Part shown: piece after piece, positions 1 through 11,750 of the stretch
Layout: each line of letters begins with the position of its first letter
Position numbering within the stretch: the first letter of the stretch is position 1
From: Heterohyrax brucei
Taxonomy: Eukaryota; Chordata; Mammalia; Hyracoidea; Procaviidae
Direction of reading: 5' to 3'
Assembly: GCA_028571685.1 (NCBI GenBank)
Contig: CM053146.1
Location: forward strand, 113,435,431 to 113,499,430
DNA: 64,000 bases
Notes under the pieces: generated by a model
The model's database searches: none
The model's input: only the letters and a program-made list of their open reading frames with translations
Told to the model about the DNA's origin: nothing
Program-made: the position numbers and the translations under genes

Positions 1-275
1 AGCCTTGCCATCTTTTTATCCAAGGAGCACTCTGGTTGTACTTCTCTGGGAACAGATCTGTTTGTTCTTTGGCCAGTCCATGGTACATTCAACAATCTTC
101 TCCAACACCACAATCCAAACACATCAGTTCTTCTTCTGTCATCTTTCTTCACTATTCAGCTTTCACATGCATATGATACAATTAAGAATACCATGGCTTG
201 TTAGGCACTCTTTAGTCTTCAGGGTGACATCTTTGCTGTTCAAAACTTGAAAGAGATCCTTCACAGCAGATTTTC
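1..275 (-). mobile_element. RTE (BovB-like) LINE fragment, cut by window edge
   Basis: Antisense 3' portion of an RTE-clade LINE. The stretch from the first base to about 275 aligns base for base, with scattered changes, to 33880-34135 in the longer RTE copy of this window. Shared landmarks include 'gtccatggtacattcaa' and 'gtgacatctttgct'. The open frame at 5-250 runs antisense to the element and is not a gene. It ends where an L1 fragment begins. Confidence 0.8.
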
Positions 276-279
276 AGTA

Positions 280-1052
280 TTAGTCAATAAAAGAGTGCTA
301 ATCAAAACCATCATGAGATACAAATTCATACTCCCCTAGGATGGTTATTATAAAAGAAAGATGAAAATATTGTTAACAAGAGGATGTGAAGATACTGTGA
401 CCCTCATTTTAACTAGTGGGATCGTAAAATGGTGCAGCTGCTGTGGAAAACAGTCTGGCAGTTTCTCAAAAAGCTATTAGAATTAACATATGATCCAGCA
501 ATTCTACTCCTGGGTACACACCCAAAATGTTGGAAAGCTAAAACTGAAATAGGTGTTTGGAGATCAGTGTTCACTGAAGCTCTATTCACAATCCCAAAAG
601 ATAGAAACAACCCAGGTGCCCGTCAAGAGACGAGCGGATAAACAAAATATGGAAAGTAAACACAATGGATAAAGAAAATTGAAGTTCAGGTACATACTGT
701 AACATGGATGAACCTTGAAAACGTTAGTAAGTGAAATAAGTCAGAAACAAAAGGACAAATATTGCATGATCCCATTTACATACAATATCCAAAATAGTCA
801 AGGTTAATTGACATGAAAGTTTACTAGCAGTTTCCAGGGACTGCACAGGTTGGGGAGAGGTTTTAGTGGTTGAGGGGGCACTGAGTTTTTAATTGGTGTG
901 GTGAAAAGATGAAAAGCTTTTAGAAATGGATAGTGGTAATGGTTGCACAACATCATAGAATCAATTTCACTCACTAAATTGCGTATTTAAAAATGATTAA
1001 AATGACCAAAAAATTGCTATGTATGTTTTACCACAATAAAATAAAAATACAC
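280..1052 (+). mobile_element. L1 LINE 3' end (ORF2 C-terminus and 3' UTR)
   Basis: Sense-strand 5'-truncated L1. It opens with the L1 motif 'aatcaaaaccatcatgaga'. It then encodes the ORF2 C-terminal landmark around 429-640 (KTVWQFLKKLL followed by YDPAILLLG), with stops and frameshifts on both sides. The 3' UTR has the usual 'gaataagtcag...aaaggacaaatattgcatg' order and ends in an A-rich tail with AATAAA-like signals near 1037-1045. The divergence suggests an old mammalian L1M-type copy. Confidence 0.85.
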
Positions 1053-3844
1053 ACACAGGCTTCATTGTGAGCTATGTGGAAGTAAAGGGACTGCCTCATC
1101 GAAGCAGTATTGCCTTGGGAAACATACTATAAATGGGGGGGCGGGGAACAGGAGCAAAGCACAACTTTGTTTATAAGTATCGCAATGTGTGTAAAGCCTG
1201 AACACAAAATAAAATTTATGCTGGAAAAAAATGCCAAGAAGATTCTTGGTCACTTCTCAGGTAGAACCAAACTGTCCTTTGAGATAAACTGGACTTGTTC
1301 AAGCAGAGGCTTACCTAAAGATTCCTTTCGTTGTTTCTAGCTGCTTCCTTGAACTATTTTTTTCTTCACCTTGTTCATTCTTCCTCAAGAGGGCAGCAAT
1401 ACCCCATCCCTGGAAAATGTTTTGCTACATGGAGATTTCTCAGTGAATGTTAAAAACCTCTCCCCACAGAAAAGAACCTGGTTACAGACTGATAAATCAA
1501 TAATGAGACTACCTGTTTAAGTTTCAAATATTTCTGAAAACATATTGCTTTTTGTTTAAACCCAGACTGATCATCACACAAAAAATCTGGTGTATTTGGG
1601 AGACTTGTTCATGGTCTCCAAATGGGAGAGACCAAGTCCATCTGAACTCAAACAATTAAGCATGATTGTGTATTCAGATGTACAGGATATTTTTCTTAAG
1701 TCTTGGTAGGAACATGAGAATTGGGAGAGACCTTATATTGTATACAGGACTGTACACAGGATTTCTGGTACAACCAGAAATCACATATTACCTACAAATA
1801 GTCTTTGTTAATACCCAGGCAGCAGATATGTTAGAAGTGTGCCAAAGAAAGCTTAACATTTTTCTGTTGAACACACAACACTTTTACTTTGGTCAATGAA
1901 TATTATATACAGAAAGCTATATCACCATTGGTGACTTGCTGTGTTTTTTCAGACTTTGCTTCCATGTGTAGTAATTGGGCTCATTTCCACTAATCCACAT
2001 TGTTAAATCTGTGTCTGGGTGGCCAACTCCATAAACAGCATGAGCTTCATGCAGTATTTTCTGCACTTGTTTGATTGTTCTGAAGCAATGCTGTGTCATT
2101 GGGTTTCACATGTTGTTTGTTATGTTTTGTTTTCAGGTGGTGAGTTAATGACCACAACGTAAAACAAAAATGATGGTAGGAGTCATCATTTATAAAGGCT
2201 GTTTTCTCTATAACCAAATATGTAGTACTTAGATATAATATTTAATAGTTCACATAACTGTTACTAGACATAGATGGCAAGCACTTTGCATAGGTAATAC
2301 TATCTCATCCAGCAGAGCCAAATTTGGGTGTTTTACCCCTCACCCTGCTTTGAACCTGATTGTAGCTATAAAATAATGATGTTGAAAGTTTTCTCTAAAA
2401 TAGTGCCTTTATCTACATTCCCTTCTCTCCTTAGTCTTGTTTCTCTTCTGTTCTTTCTCTTTATCGTAGTAGCAGTTGTTGCGGTCATCATTACCATCAC
2501 TGTCCTCCCCCGTCAGCGACATACTCTGACGTCCGTACACACGGAAGAACAAGGCTTGGGATTAAGCCTCCCAACAATGTAGGACTCACAATCCGGATTC
2601 CCTACCCTCCTGCACCTGGGGGTGAAGTTCTCACAGTGTTGCTTTGCTCACCATTTGCTAATCCTCTTCATCTCCGGCCCTATCCCAGCTTTTTTGGATG
2701 GATCTGTGGTCTGCTGTGTGTTGTCACTCTATATTAACTGCCTTATGTAGTGCCATTTCTCGAGCACCAAGCACTGAGCTTGGTATGGCTTAATGAATAA
2801 TTGTTAAAGGAATAACGTCCCAGAATCAAACTTTCTAGAGAGTATGAAGTGGACGGTATCATTGTATTTAAAAACAGAATACTAGGTCAATGACGAAGCG
2901 ATGAGAGAATGGAGAAGTCACTGGGAGGAGTGACTGAACACCTGAGACTCCCAGACCGGACGACTGAAAATAAAGCAATTGACTTCAAAGAAAGGGAAAG
3001 GAAAGAAAGGCCAGACTGCTGCAACTTAATTTTTCAGGCCTGGAGCCATATCTGGAAGACATGGAAGGATGCCATGGGAGATGAAGTGAGATAGAGCTCT
3101 AAAGCATCCATTCTATTCTATCCCTTCCATTTCTGATCCTGGTTATTTTACAACCAAGAAAATTCTCCTCTAACTTGTTGTTTTTTAACATGAAACAATT
3201 AAAAACCCAAATCTGACTCAGACATTTAAATCTGGATAAAATTTGGCAGAAGTGCACATGGTTTGTTCTTTTGCCTGAGAAATAGGCAAGCAGGATCAGG
3301 GGAGCAAGAAGTTACGTGGGGTCTTTAGAAGAAATCATAGAACCCTGAAGGAAGAAAGGGAGAATGAAGAGGATGCTGTGGCCTCATAATTTTGCTGAGA
3401 GTCTGGTCTGCTTATCTCTATCTCTACAGGGACATGTACCCAAGTGTTTCATATTTAGAGCAGCTCAGCTGACCTACATCTCAGCAGGTGTTTCCTGTGA
3501 AAAAGGCGTTACCAATCATCATCACCGAGTTATGTGCCCAGAGAGGTGAAATTCACGGATGACACATGAATATCACAAAATAATTGTCATTTTTCATTTA
3601 AGATCCTTAAAAGAGCTTTGAGGCCATGTTTTTTTGAGGAATTTTGGTTATCATGAAAGCCTCTTCTAGTGAACTAGGTAAGGTGATGAAAAGAAAATCC
3701 AAATAAGCCATGTGTTAAGACCAGAGCAGGAATTTTAGTGAACCAGATGTCTGGGCAGGGCTTGAGGTAATCTTAGAGTTAGGTTCAGCTATCTTGGACA
3801 AACTCAGAGGTGGTTAGACAAGGGATTCCTGAAGTTCTTCCTGA
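1053..3844. other. Repeat-poor intergenic sequence, no gene seen
   Basis: I see no convincing exon, RNA gene or young repeat. Open frames such as 1110-1340, 2328-2582 and 2909-3094 lack domain signatures, have no partner splice sites and are shadowed by frames on the other strand. A stretch at 2450-2590 holds several CpGs but no further gene signal. Confidence 0.5.
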
Positions 3845-3985
3845 CCCAACCATCTCTTCAACCACCGAGAAACTAGAGTTCTAAAGAGGATAGGTGACTT
3901 GCCCAAAATTAACACAGGATCTGATACAAAGCCTGGACTCAAACCCGGGTTTCCTGAGCTAAACACTTTACACTCTATTGTGCTA
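3845..3985 (-). repeat. MIR SINE, antisense
   Basis: The order 'gacttgccca', an acquired-library-like 'actcaaacccgggttt' and a terminal 'ctctattgtgctac' match the reverse complement of the tRNA-related half of MIR, an ancient mammalian SINE. Flanks are unremarkable. Confidence 0.75.
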
Positions 3986-4109
3986 CAAAATTTTCACACA
4001 GCCCTTTTAGTTCCCATCTACCCTTCTTCCAAGTGCCTTCATGATGAAAGCCTTCAGATTTTTTCAAGACAGTTAAAAACCGAAAAGAAAATGGAAATAA
4101 GAAAAACAT

Positions 4110-4156
4110 TACACACACACACACGCACGCATGCACACACACGTAGCACACACACA
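4110..4156. repeat. (CA)n microsatellite, interrupted
   Basis: An alternating CA tract with interruptions by CG and TG dinucleotides. The antisense frame over it (3975-4259) is an artefact of the repeat. Confidence 0.9.
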
Positions 4157-5901
4157 TACTAGATAGTGGTAGATGAGGAGAAGGCAGCAGTGATGGGTGT
4201 TGGTGAGGCTGCTGAGCCACGCTTCTGGACTGCTTCCTGAGACTCCTAAGCTGGGTCATAACACCAGTCTTGAAGCCTGAGGTGGATGTGAGGACTCTTG
4301 AATGCCAGTGGGACTCAAATAATCACACTAACATTTCATTATTTGGTGGTATGGTCATGTAGGAATCATTCCATGCAACACCTCCACTTCATACTTGAAA
4401 TAAAGGTAAGTTCCCCAAATCATTCCATCCACATTCTATCTCTTCTACTTGGCTCTAACTCTGAGTTGTGGCTATGTGTATTGGATAGGAGAACAAGATA
4501 ATTAGACAGTGGCCTACTGGCATAGCAGAGCTGAATTCTATCTGCATTCTTTGTAGCTTATGCCTACATCATTGAGAGTTCTTTCATAGCCTAGCAAGAG
4601 CTGTGAGTTCCCTTTATTTTCCTTCTACAATCCTGTATCTACCGCAATGTCTCATAGGTTATTCCTTTTTACTAGATAAAAGGCTTCCTTCATTCTCTAC
4701 TTCTATTGCCACAACCATAGTCCAGGCTATTGTTACCACAATGAGAGAGAATATAGAAACATCCCTGTTTCCAGCTTTGTTCCTGGACTCATCTGTGCCA
4801 TTGAGAATCACGTGACATCTTCCTAAAACATCTGTATTACCACAACAGTTTTTATGAACATTTGTTTTGAATACTACTCAGTTGTCGGAATCCTGTGGTT
4901 AGGAATTTGCCATCATCTTTACTAGAAATTTGAGTCATCATATCATTTATTCTAAAGAATCTGTAGAAGTTTCTGCTTTGCTTTTTGGATAAATTAAAAT
5001 ATAAACATTCAAGACTTTTCTTTTTCTGTGTCTAATTTTATTCTCACATATTCACCTTAATGTTCCCTCACTTCCTATTGAACTGGCCACTGTTGATTTA
5101 CTCCTGCCCCATGTAATATTTTTATTTTTGGAATTTTGCTATTGATTGCATAATTCTTGCCCCTAAGGCTCAATCTATTCCTACTCAGGCACTGTTTATT
5201 GGTTTAAATCTTGCCCATCCTTTTCAATCCATTCCAAGCACCAGTCCTTCATAAACGTATTTCTTATCACTATATAGTCAGTAATGATTTAATTCTTTTT
5301 AAACAGTACTACCCCCTGACAATTATAAACTACAGAACCTGGTGATATTCGGTGTAAACCAATTATATACTAGCTTGCATTATTTTGCAGTTGTTTTCAT
5401 GCACATTTTGTTCATAAAATAAAAATAAGGTCTCCCTTGAAATCTCAGGTTAAATGTAAAGTGCTTAGAATTGTGTCTGGCATGTAGCTGATTTCTGATG
5501 AGTGCTATCTTCCTTTCTTACATTTATCAGAAGTCCAGAGCTCAATCTGGTAATACTATGTTGTTCGTAACAGTCGTTAGAGATCCAACCATACAGGAAG
5601 TAATCATTTAAAATTTTAATGTTTTTTTTTGTTGCGGTTCAGATGATATACAGCAAAACATACAGCAATTCAACTGTTCTACATATAACCACTTAGTGCC
5701 ATTGATTATATTCTTTGAGTTGTGTTACCATTTTCATCCTCTTTTTCTGAGTGGTTCCTCCCCCATTAACATAAGTTCTCTGTTTCCTGGGCTAGTAAGT
5801 AGTTTCTTAATCAATGCTTATTGACTAGAGCAGAGTTGACCCCGAGACCTACCCCACAAATTCTGACATCAAGTATATATATTTAAATACTTGGGATGAT
5901 A
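4157..5901. other. AT-rich intergenic sequence; possible antisense L1 3' UTR near 5615-5860
   Basis: No gene seen. A block at about 5615-5860 begins with a T run and 'gttgcggttcagatgat' and resembles the antisense start of a LINE 3' UTR. The match is too weak for a firm call. A good splice-donor string follows 'gaaataaag' at about 4407, but no matching acceptor or open frame supports an exon. Confidence 0.4.
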
Positions 5902-5930
5902 ACTCGATGGCACTTGGCTTGGCTGGGATG
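5902..5930 (+). repeat. Orphan RTE/SINE tail mini-repeat
   Basis: Short stand-alone copy of 'actcgatggcacttggct' followed by further ttggct units. The same motif recurs alone at 44568-44607 and, inverted, at 26225-26259. The first half equals the 3' terminus shared by the AfroSINE and RTE families. No SINE body is attached. Confidence 0.55.
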
Positions 5931-7189
5931 ATAATGTTACCAATTTCCAAATCAATATTCTAAAATTATGATATTGAGAAATCTAGCTATTGGTTGCATT
6001 TCGTCTTCCCTCACTCACTGATACTTAAAGTTAAATATTAGTCTGAAGCACACACAGGGTAAAAGTCTCTCTCTTCATAGTACAGTGGAGCCATTGCTCC
6101 TTATGTCCTTTGATTTGAGAGATGAAAACCTCACTGAAGAGTACACATTTCCTACTTTTACATATGTCTCAATTTTCTGTTGGCAGAAGAGAAAACTAGG
6201 CCCAGAAATTAGGAAGCCCGGCTGATGTGAGTCCAACTTTCCTATTCTCAAAGCCCCTAGTCTGGACAGCTGCCCTTTTGTTGAAGTGGTCAGCTTTTAC
6301 TCTTGCTTTCAAGAGCACTGTTGTTCCACACAGATGTTCTTTCACAGACTTTTTTACTCACTAAAATTAAAACATTTGTCTCTAAATTCCCAACTACAGT
6401 TTCTAGTTTACCACTCCTGTCCAGAAATAGTGCACAATTACTCCTTGGAATAAAAGCAGTCTAAATCATATTTATTTCACTTACAGCTACTATATGTGAA
6501 AGCTTGTTTGAGTTTTCTGTATGGCAATAAGATTCGTATTGCACACAATTATCCTCAGCCATGTGTATAGTGAAAATGATCCCCGGTTTGGCAGTCGTTG
6601 TCTTGTGAAGCAATAAACCTTTGTTAGACAGTATTGTACCATAAAACAGATCTTTGTCAAGGATTCGAATCACTGAACCTAAAGCTATGCATTATTTATT
6701 TCAGGTGGTCAGTGATGTTCCCAATACCACTGCAAATTAGATTAGAAATTATCCAGTTTGTGTGTAAACATTACACTAATTTACCTTTTATTTGGTAGTC
6801 AGGAAGTTAAATAATTTAAGGTTGTTTAGCTCTCTGTTCAACCTTTGCTTTCTGGATATTTACTTGGAACTTCCCAGTATTTATTTAAGGATATTAGAAG
6901 TGCTTGGGGAGGATTTTTTTTTTAGTGCCCACGAGAGTAGTACTGTAATGTTGCAGAATTTATAAAGATAATGTGGTAGTGGCTTACAACTGTCTTGCCT
7001 GCTTGGCTGGAGTGGTGATTCTTGAACTTTCTTTCTCCACGAACTTGCCTAATGAGCTCAGCTCTGTTGAGAGATCACCACCATTCACAACAGCCAGATG
7101 TGAATGACACCGTTGAGACAGGCCCAATTTACTGACAGCATCCCGTTTTTTAAAAAGTTGGGTTTTGATCTTTAGAATTAAACAAATCT
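5931..7189. other. Intergenic, nothing recognised
   Basis: AT-rich unique-looking sequence without exon signals. The minus frame at 6461-6673 is short and has no recognisable motif. Confidence 0.45.
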
Positions 7190-7330
7190 AGACTCATTTT
7201 CTCAGCTCTTAGGCTTTAGACAAATTACTTAATTGTCCAAACCTCAGTTTTCTATCTGCAAAATGGAAATAAACACCTTTCTTGAAAGATCATTGCAAGG
7301 GTTAAGGACATGTGAAAGCATGTAGCAAGA
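7190..7330 (+). repeat. MIR SINE, sense
   Basis: Contains the conserved MIR core order: 'caaattacttaattgtcc', 'cctcagttttctatctgc', 'aaaatggaaataa', then 'gcaagggttaagga'. This is diverged but in the correct order and spacing. Confidence 0.75.
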
Positions 7331-7394
7331 TTTTCAGCTGTTTTACTCCCGAAACAATCTCTCCTTAAGTACTTTCTAGAAAAGAAAAAGAAAA

Positions 7395-7577
7395 GAACAG
7401 TTACTGTTGAATCAATTCTGACTGACAGAGAGTCCATGGTTGTCAGAAGACAACTGCTTTCAATGAGTCCTTTTTTTTTGGCGAGTAGACCCAAGATGCC
7501 TTCCGGTGGACTCGAACTGCTAACCTTTTGGTTAGTGGCAAGCGTATTAACCTTTGCGTCACCCACAGACTTCCGTA
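7395..7577 (-). mobile_element. AfroSINE (older subfamily), antisense
   Basis: The antisense box B region 'ggactcgaactgctaac' is followed by 'cttttggttag' and then by 'gtcaccca', in the AfroSINE antisense order. The 3' tail 'gttgaatcaattctgact' lies at the left end. The middle part differs from the short subfamily and resembles the copy at 23468-23690. Confidence 0.7.
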
Positions 7578-10144
7578 CCTTATTAGGAATTTCTACTTAT
7601 CGCAGGCTTCACGATTTCCTTAAAGATGTGACAATTTGTAGTGAACAAGTGTCACTTCCCCTTACTTCTTTTTGGCCTCCCGAAATTTCGTTTGGGATTC
7701 TCCTTTCCCACTTATAACCTATTTTCAGGGAAATGAAACTCTTCATACTCAAGTTTAAATTACTGATAATACTTTAAACTCTTAATTTATAAATGGGATT
7801 TTTTTTCCCTCAAATGTGTCTCCCAAAGCCTTAAGGTAAAGGAATGTCTGAACAGCTATGGAATCACAGGCATTAGAGAGTGAATTCTTCCAATCACTAA
7901 TTATTTGAGCACCTCCTTTACCTTAAAGCTATGTGTGAGGGGCTTTTCTAGATGATGGCAATATTGCAATGAACTGTATGTAAAGCAGTTGAAAACCCCT
8001 GACAGTCCTTCACTTAACCTCTGTGTGTTAGCAACTGTAATGTTTAATTTGAGTACATCCAAGATGATCACTAGAGAAATAGCAACACAGTAAAACTGGG
8101 CCAAAATGAAGCAGGAGACCCACGAACACTCAAGAGAGACAGGACCACGTTCTCACGTGGAGCCCCCTCTGCTCCTTGTAGTGTGACAAACATCTTCTCT
8201 GCAGCCAGAGGGAGTTAAGGACGGCATTCGCTGTTTGAAATGCTGTTCAGACTATAGCTGTTGGTGATAGTGGATTTGGTTTGCTGGTTCATTTTTATGT
8301 ATGAGAGAAATTATAGTAGGAAAAAAATTGTGTTCATGTTTTTTCAATTTGGGTCTAAGAGATTTTTGGCATTAAAATGTTACAACTGTAGCTGTATTTG
8401 CTTGACGCCAAACCGATCAGTTGAAAAATTACAAAGATGAGAAATCAGCCAACTCGTTTGTCTACAAACTGCCAACCAACCAGGTTTCATGAGTCTTTTC
8501 TTTTCACAATTGAGTCATCAACTGATCAAATTGTCCCCGTCAGTCTATTACCATTTTTTTCCAGTTTGATACAAAAAGAAAACGATGTCTCATTGCTTTA
8601 ATTGACATTTCTTAAATTTCTAAGGAAAATGAACATTTTTCATGTTTACTGGTCGTACGTATTTTTTTTTTATGGTCATAAATGTTTCCTCCTCAAAATG
8701 AGGAAAAGCAAATAGCAGCAGCAGATTAAAATAATCTTTTTAAATTTTAAATGTCCATTTACAGAAAAACTCAAAAGAAAAACTTTAAGAATTGTTTTAT
8801 TCTTCTTCAGATGGGCACTAAAAATGAAGCACTTGACTCATTTGCCCTTACACCAACTATTTTTGGACTTGTTAGCTTTGTTCATATTAAGAAACTTTAA
8901 TAAAGTACTGGAGCTATGCTGAAGGTGTTTTGAAAAAGGAATTCTCTTCCAAGCATAAGGGGATTTTGATGCCCTCCTGCATGACATATGGATTCAAATG
9001 ACACTGACATCGGATGGCCATGCTGGGCTTACCTTTTGAAAGTGACTTCCTGCTACTTTCCCTGAAAAGGCTTGTGGGAAAACTATTGAAGCCTGAAAGT
9101 ACTCACTGGCAGCTTCCTTGAAGCCATTAGCAGAAGTTTCATCTCCTTTAAGTGGTTATTCTAGAAATTATGTAAGGAAATTTAACAATTATGCTTAATT
9201 ACTTTCACTAGTGTGTTCATTAAAATCAAGTGTTGTCAGCCCATTTCTCATCACGGGGTCACAACCTTGAAATGGTTATTCCTTTGATTCTGCCTAAATT
9301 TCCTTTTCTTTGTGGCCAAATAAGTTGATCACACGCTCCTATGTAAACGGAGTATCTACTGATATTGCAAACAAACAAACAAACTAGATTGCCTTGGTAG
9401 AATCCTTTCTTGAGTTTTTTTTTTTTTTTAAGATGTCATTTTTTTTTTTTCTACATTGCTATAAATTTTAAGCAAGGACAAGTATCAAAATCAACACACA
9501 GCTAGTGTGTCTGGGCCCAGGGCCTATAAATAACCATACCAGCTAGACCTAATGTGGAAAAATGGAAAACCAGATTCTGTTAACAAAAGGAAAATTCCAT
9601 TTTTCATCCATGATACTGTTTTACTTTCGGTCTGGTAAGAAGCAAGCACTTTCTTTTTCTCAGTATTTATTACTATAATACATTGGCAATACACATGTTT
9701 CAATATTTATAGTAAGGGCAAAAATCTATCACCGTGCTCATTTCACACAAAGTTTGGTTTCCGCGTAAGCAAATTGGTCCGATAGTCTGTCTTACATTTT
9801 TCTTGCTCTCCTTTATGTTGGAAGTGGAGGTCCTGCCTTCTGTCTCCACATCAGACCACAAATGGGCAGGACACTGCTTCTTAGACAGGACTCAGTCAGT
9901 GCACTGTGGCTAGTGGAAAATGGAGAAAGAGACCTGAAAAAGAGAAGATAATGAAAGTATATCCAGTGTTAACAGACACACGTTTTCGGACCATCTCTGT
10001 CGTCTCCCTGCTCCACTCGATGGAGTAACTCTGTTTAAAAAACCAGGATTCCTTAGGACAAAGCAAAGTCCAATAAAAAGAAAAGAAAAACACTCCTCTA
10101 CCCAGGAAAGAACTTTGCCAGCACTGTATTTTTCCCACCCCTAG
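7578..10144. other. Repeat-poor intergenic sequence
   Basis: No gene seen. It includes T runs at 9416-9431 and 9439-9450. The part from about 9050 to 9320 is complex and repeat-free and could hold conserved noncoding sequence, but nothing in the sequence proves it. Confidence 0.45.
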
Positions 10145-10745
10145 ATTTAATGAAAATTATCCAATATACAATAAAGTTGAAAGAATTTTACAGTAAACAC
10201 CTGTATAGCCATGACCTGATTTTACTATTAATGTTTACTACATATATATCCATCTGTATATCCTTCTATCAATCTGTTAATAGCTTTTCTTTTCTGATGT
10301 ATTTCAAAATAAATTGCTGATATCAGTATACTTCACCCTGAATACTTCAGGATACATGTAATTAAGTAGAGTCTGATGTTTGTTCACATTATTTACACTT
10401 GATACATAATGTATATACAAGAAAATTCATGGGTCTTAACATTTTTGGAGTATTGCAGATGCGTACAGTTGAGTAAAGCAAACTCCTATTAAGATATAGA
10501 AAATTACTGCCAACCAGAAAGTTCACTCATAATCCAAGCATCCCTTCTCCCATTTCCGAAGCAGCTACTGAGCTATTTTTTTTCCATCATTGTTTTGTTA
10601 TGCCTGCTCTAAAATGTTGTACAAAAGAAATTACACCATATATTCTATTTTGTAAGGCATTTTCTACTCAGCATGTTTTTGCTATTCATCCATGTTGTTG
10701 CCTATATAGGTTGCTTGTTCTTTTTTATTGCTGGGTAGTAAATCT
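10145..10745 (-). mobile_element. L1 3' UTR fragment, antisense
   Basis: The stretch reads as an antisense L1 3' region. Typical landmarks are 'attcatccatgttgttgc' followed by 'cttttttattgctgggtagt' near its right end, and an earlier block on antisense L1 order around 'gtatttcaaaataaattgc'. The frame at 10600-10782 lies inside it and is not a gene. Confidence 0.6.
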
Positions 10746-10751
10746 GTCCAA

Positions 10752-10846
10752 ACCAAACCTGTGGTCATCAAATCACTTCTAACTTAAGCAATCCTGCAGG
10801 ACTGACTGGAACTGCCCCATAGGGTTTCTTAGGCTGTAACGTTTAT
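10752..10846 (-). mobile_element. AfroSINE 3' half, antisense, truncated
   Basis: Starts with the antisense SINE tail 'aaaccaaacctgtggtcatc' and runs through 'aactgccccatagggttt' and 'ggctgtaacgttta'. It stops before box B. It abuts a sense copy at 10849, so the pair forms an inverted arrangement. Confidence 0.75.
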
Positions 10847-10848
10847 TA

Positions 10849-11005
10849 GGGAGCCCTGGTGTCACAGAGGTTAAGCATTATGGCTGCTAACCAAAAGATC
10901 AGTGTCCACCAAGTGCTCCCTGGAAGCTGTGTGTGGGCAGTTCTACTCTGTCATACAGGGTCGTTATGAGTCTGAATTGACTCAACGGCACTGGGTTTTT
11001 AGGTT
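10849..11005 (+). mobile_element. AfroSINE, short subfamily, sense
   Basis: Shows the full order: 'gagccctggtgtcacagagg', 'ctgctaaccaaaagatcag', 'cagttctactctgtcatac', then the tail 'gtcgttatgagtctgaatt' and 'actcaacggcactgggtttt'. Internal promoter box A lies in 'gtcacagaggttaagc'. The box B region is degraded. Confidence 0.9.
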
Positions 11006-11099
11006 TATAGCAGATGAAGAAATCAAAGTTTAAAAGGTTAAAAAACAGCCCATGACCACGCTGCTGCCAAAAGACTCCACTAACTCACAAAAAAGAGGC

Positions 11100-11287
11100 C
11101 AGCTAAGTACCAGACTGCTAAACTAAAGGTCATCAGTTCAAAACCACCAGACACTCAGTGGGAGAGAGATGTGGCAGTCTGCTTCCATAAAGAAGTTACA
11201 GCCTTAGAAACGTGATGTGGTAGTTCTTCTTTGTCATATAAGGTCACTATGGGATGGAATCTACTCACAGCAATGAGTAATAAATAG
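11100..11287 (+). mobile_element. AfroSINE, long subfamily, sense
   Basis: Contains the extra internal segment 'gatgtggcagtctgcttcc' plus 'acagccttagaaac', which is missing from the short subfamily. This is followed by the tail with 'aaggtcactatgggatggaa'. The 5' end is truncated. Confidence 0.8.
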
Positions 11288-11501
11288 GAAGCACTGTAAT
11301 AAATAGGAAGTACATTTTCCACCAACTGCTAAAGACATTCATAATTTCAGGGCAAAGAGAAGAAAAAAATGTTTCAGCATTATCTGCAGCGGTCATACAA
11401 CACTGAGTTAATTCATTAGCAGACCTTGGCATAACCCCTTAATGGGTAATTCCGCTTTCATATAATTCATTATCTTTTACTTCCTTTTGTTTGCTTTGCA
11501 G

Positions 11502-11610
11502 ATGGAGTCCTTTACAATGCATATAAAAAATTTTCCATCTGGATTAGATCAACCTCACATGGAAGTCAAAGAGAAGAACATGCTTCTGTTCATCCATTGG
11601 GATCATCAAG
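11502..11610 (+). other. Candidate internal exon (109 nt), product unknown
   Basis: A pyrimidine-rich tract and 'ttgctttgcag' precede 11502, and the block ends in 'atcaag' followed by the donor 'gtaggaag' at 11611. Both splice signals match mammalian consensus well. Two frames stay open across the block. The first starts at 11502 and begins MESFTMHIKNF. The second starts at 11504 and reads GVLYNAYKKFSIWIRSTS in its first half, a plausible globular composition, ending in a split codon. I do not recognise either peptide, and no neighbouring exon was found. It could be a coding exon, a lncRNA exon or a chance pair of splice sites. Confidence 0.25.
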
Positions 11611-11750
11611 GTAGGAAGCTCTTCCAAAAACAACACAAGCTCAGTTTCATGAATTGGACAACAGGGAGAACTGGTAGAATGAATAGTAATCACTTACATG
11701 CTTTTTCTTCGGTAGCTTCAGATTGGGTCTTTCTCATGTATTATTATTAG

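Noticed and set aside
4400-4415. Strong splice-donor string after 'gaaataaag'
   Set aside because: No acceptor with an open frame was found upstream. Isolated donor strings are common.
10849-11005. Genuine tRNA genes suggested by box A and box B motifs in many SINEs
   Set aside because: The promoter boxes belong to SINE heads. No cloverleaf with acceptor stem closure is retained.
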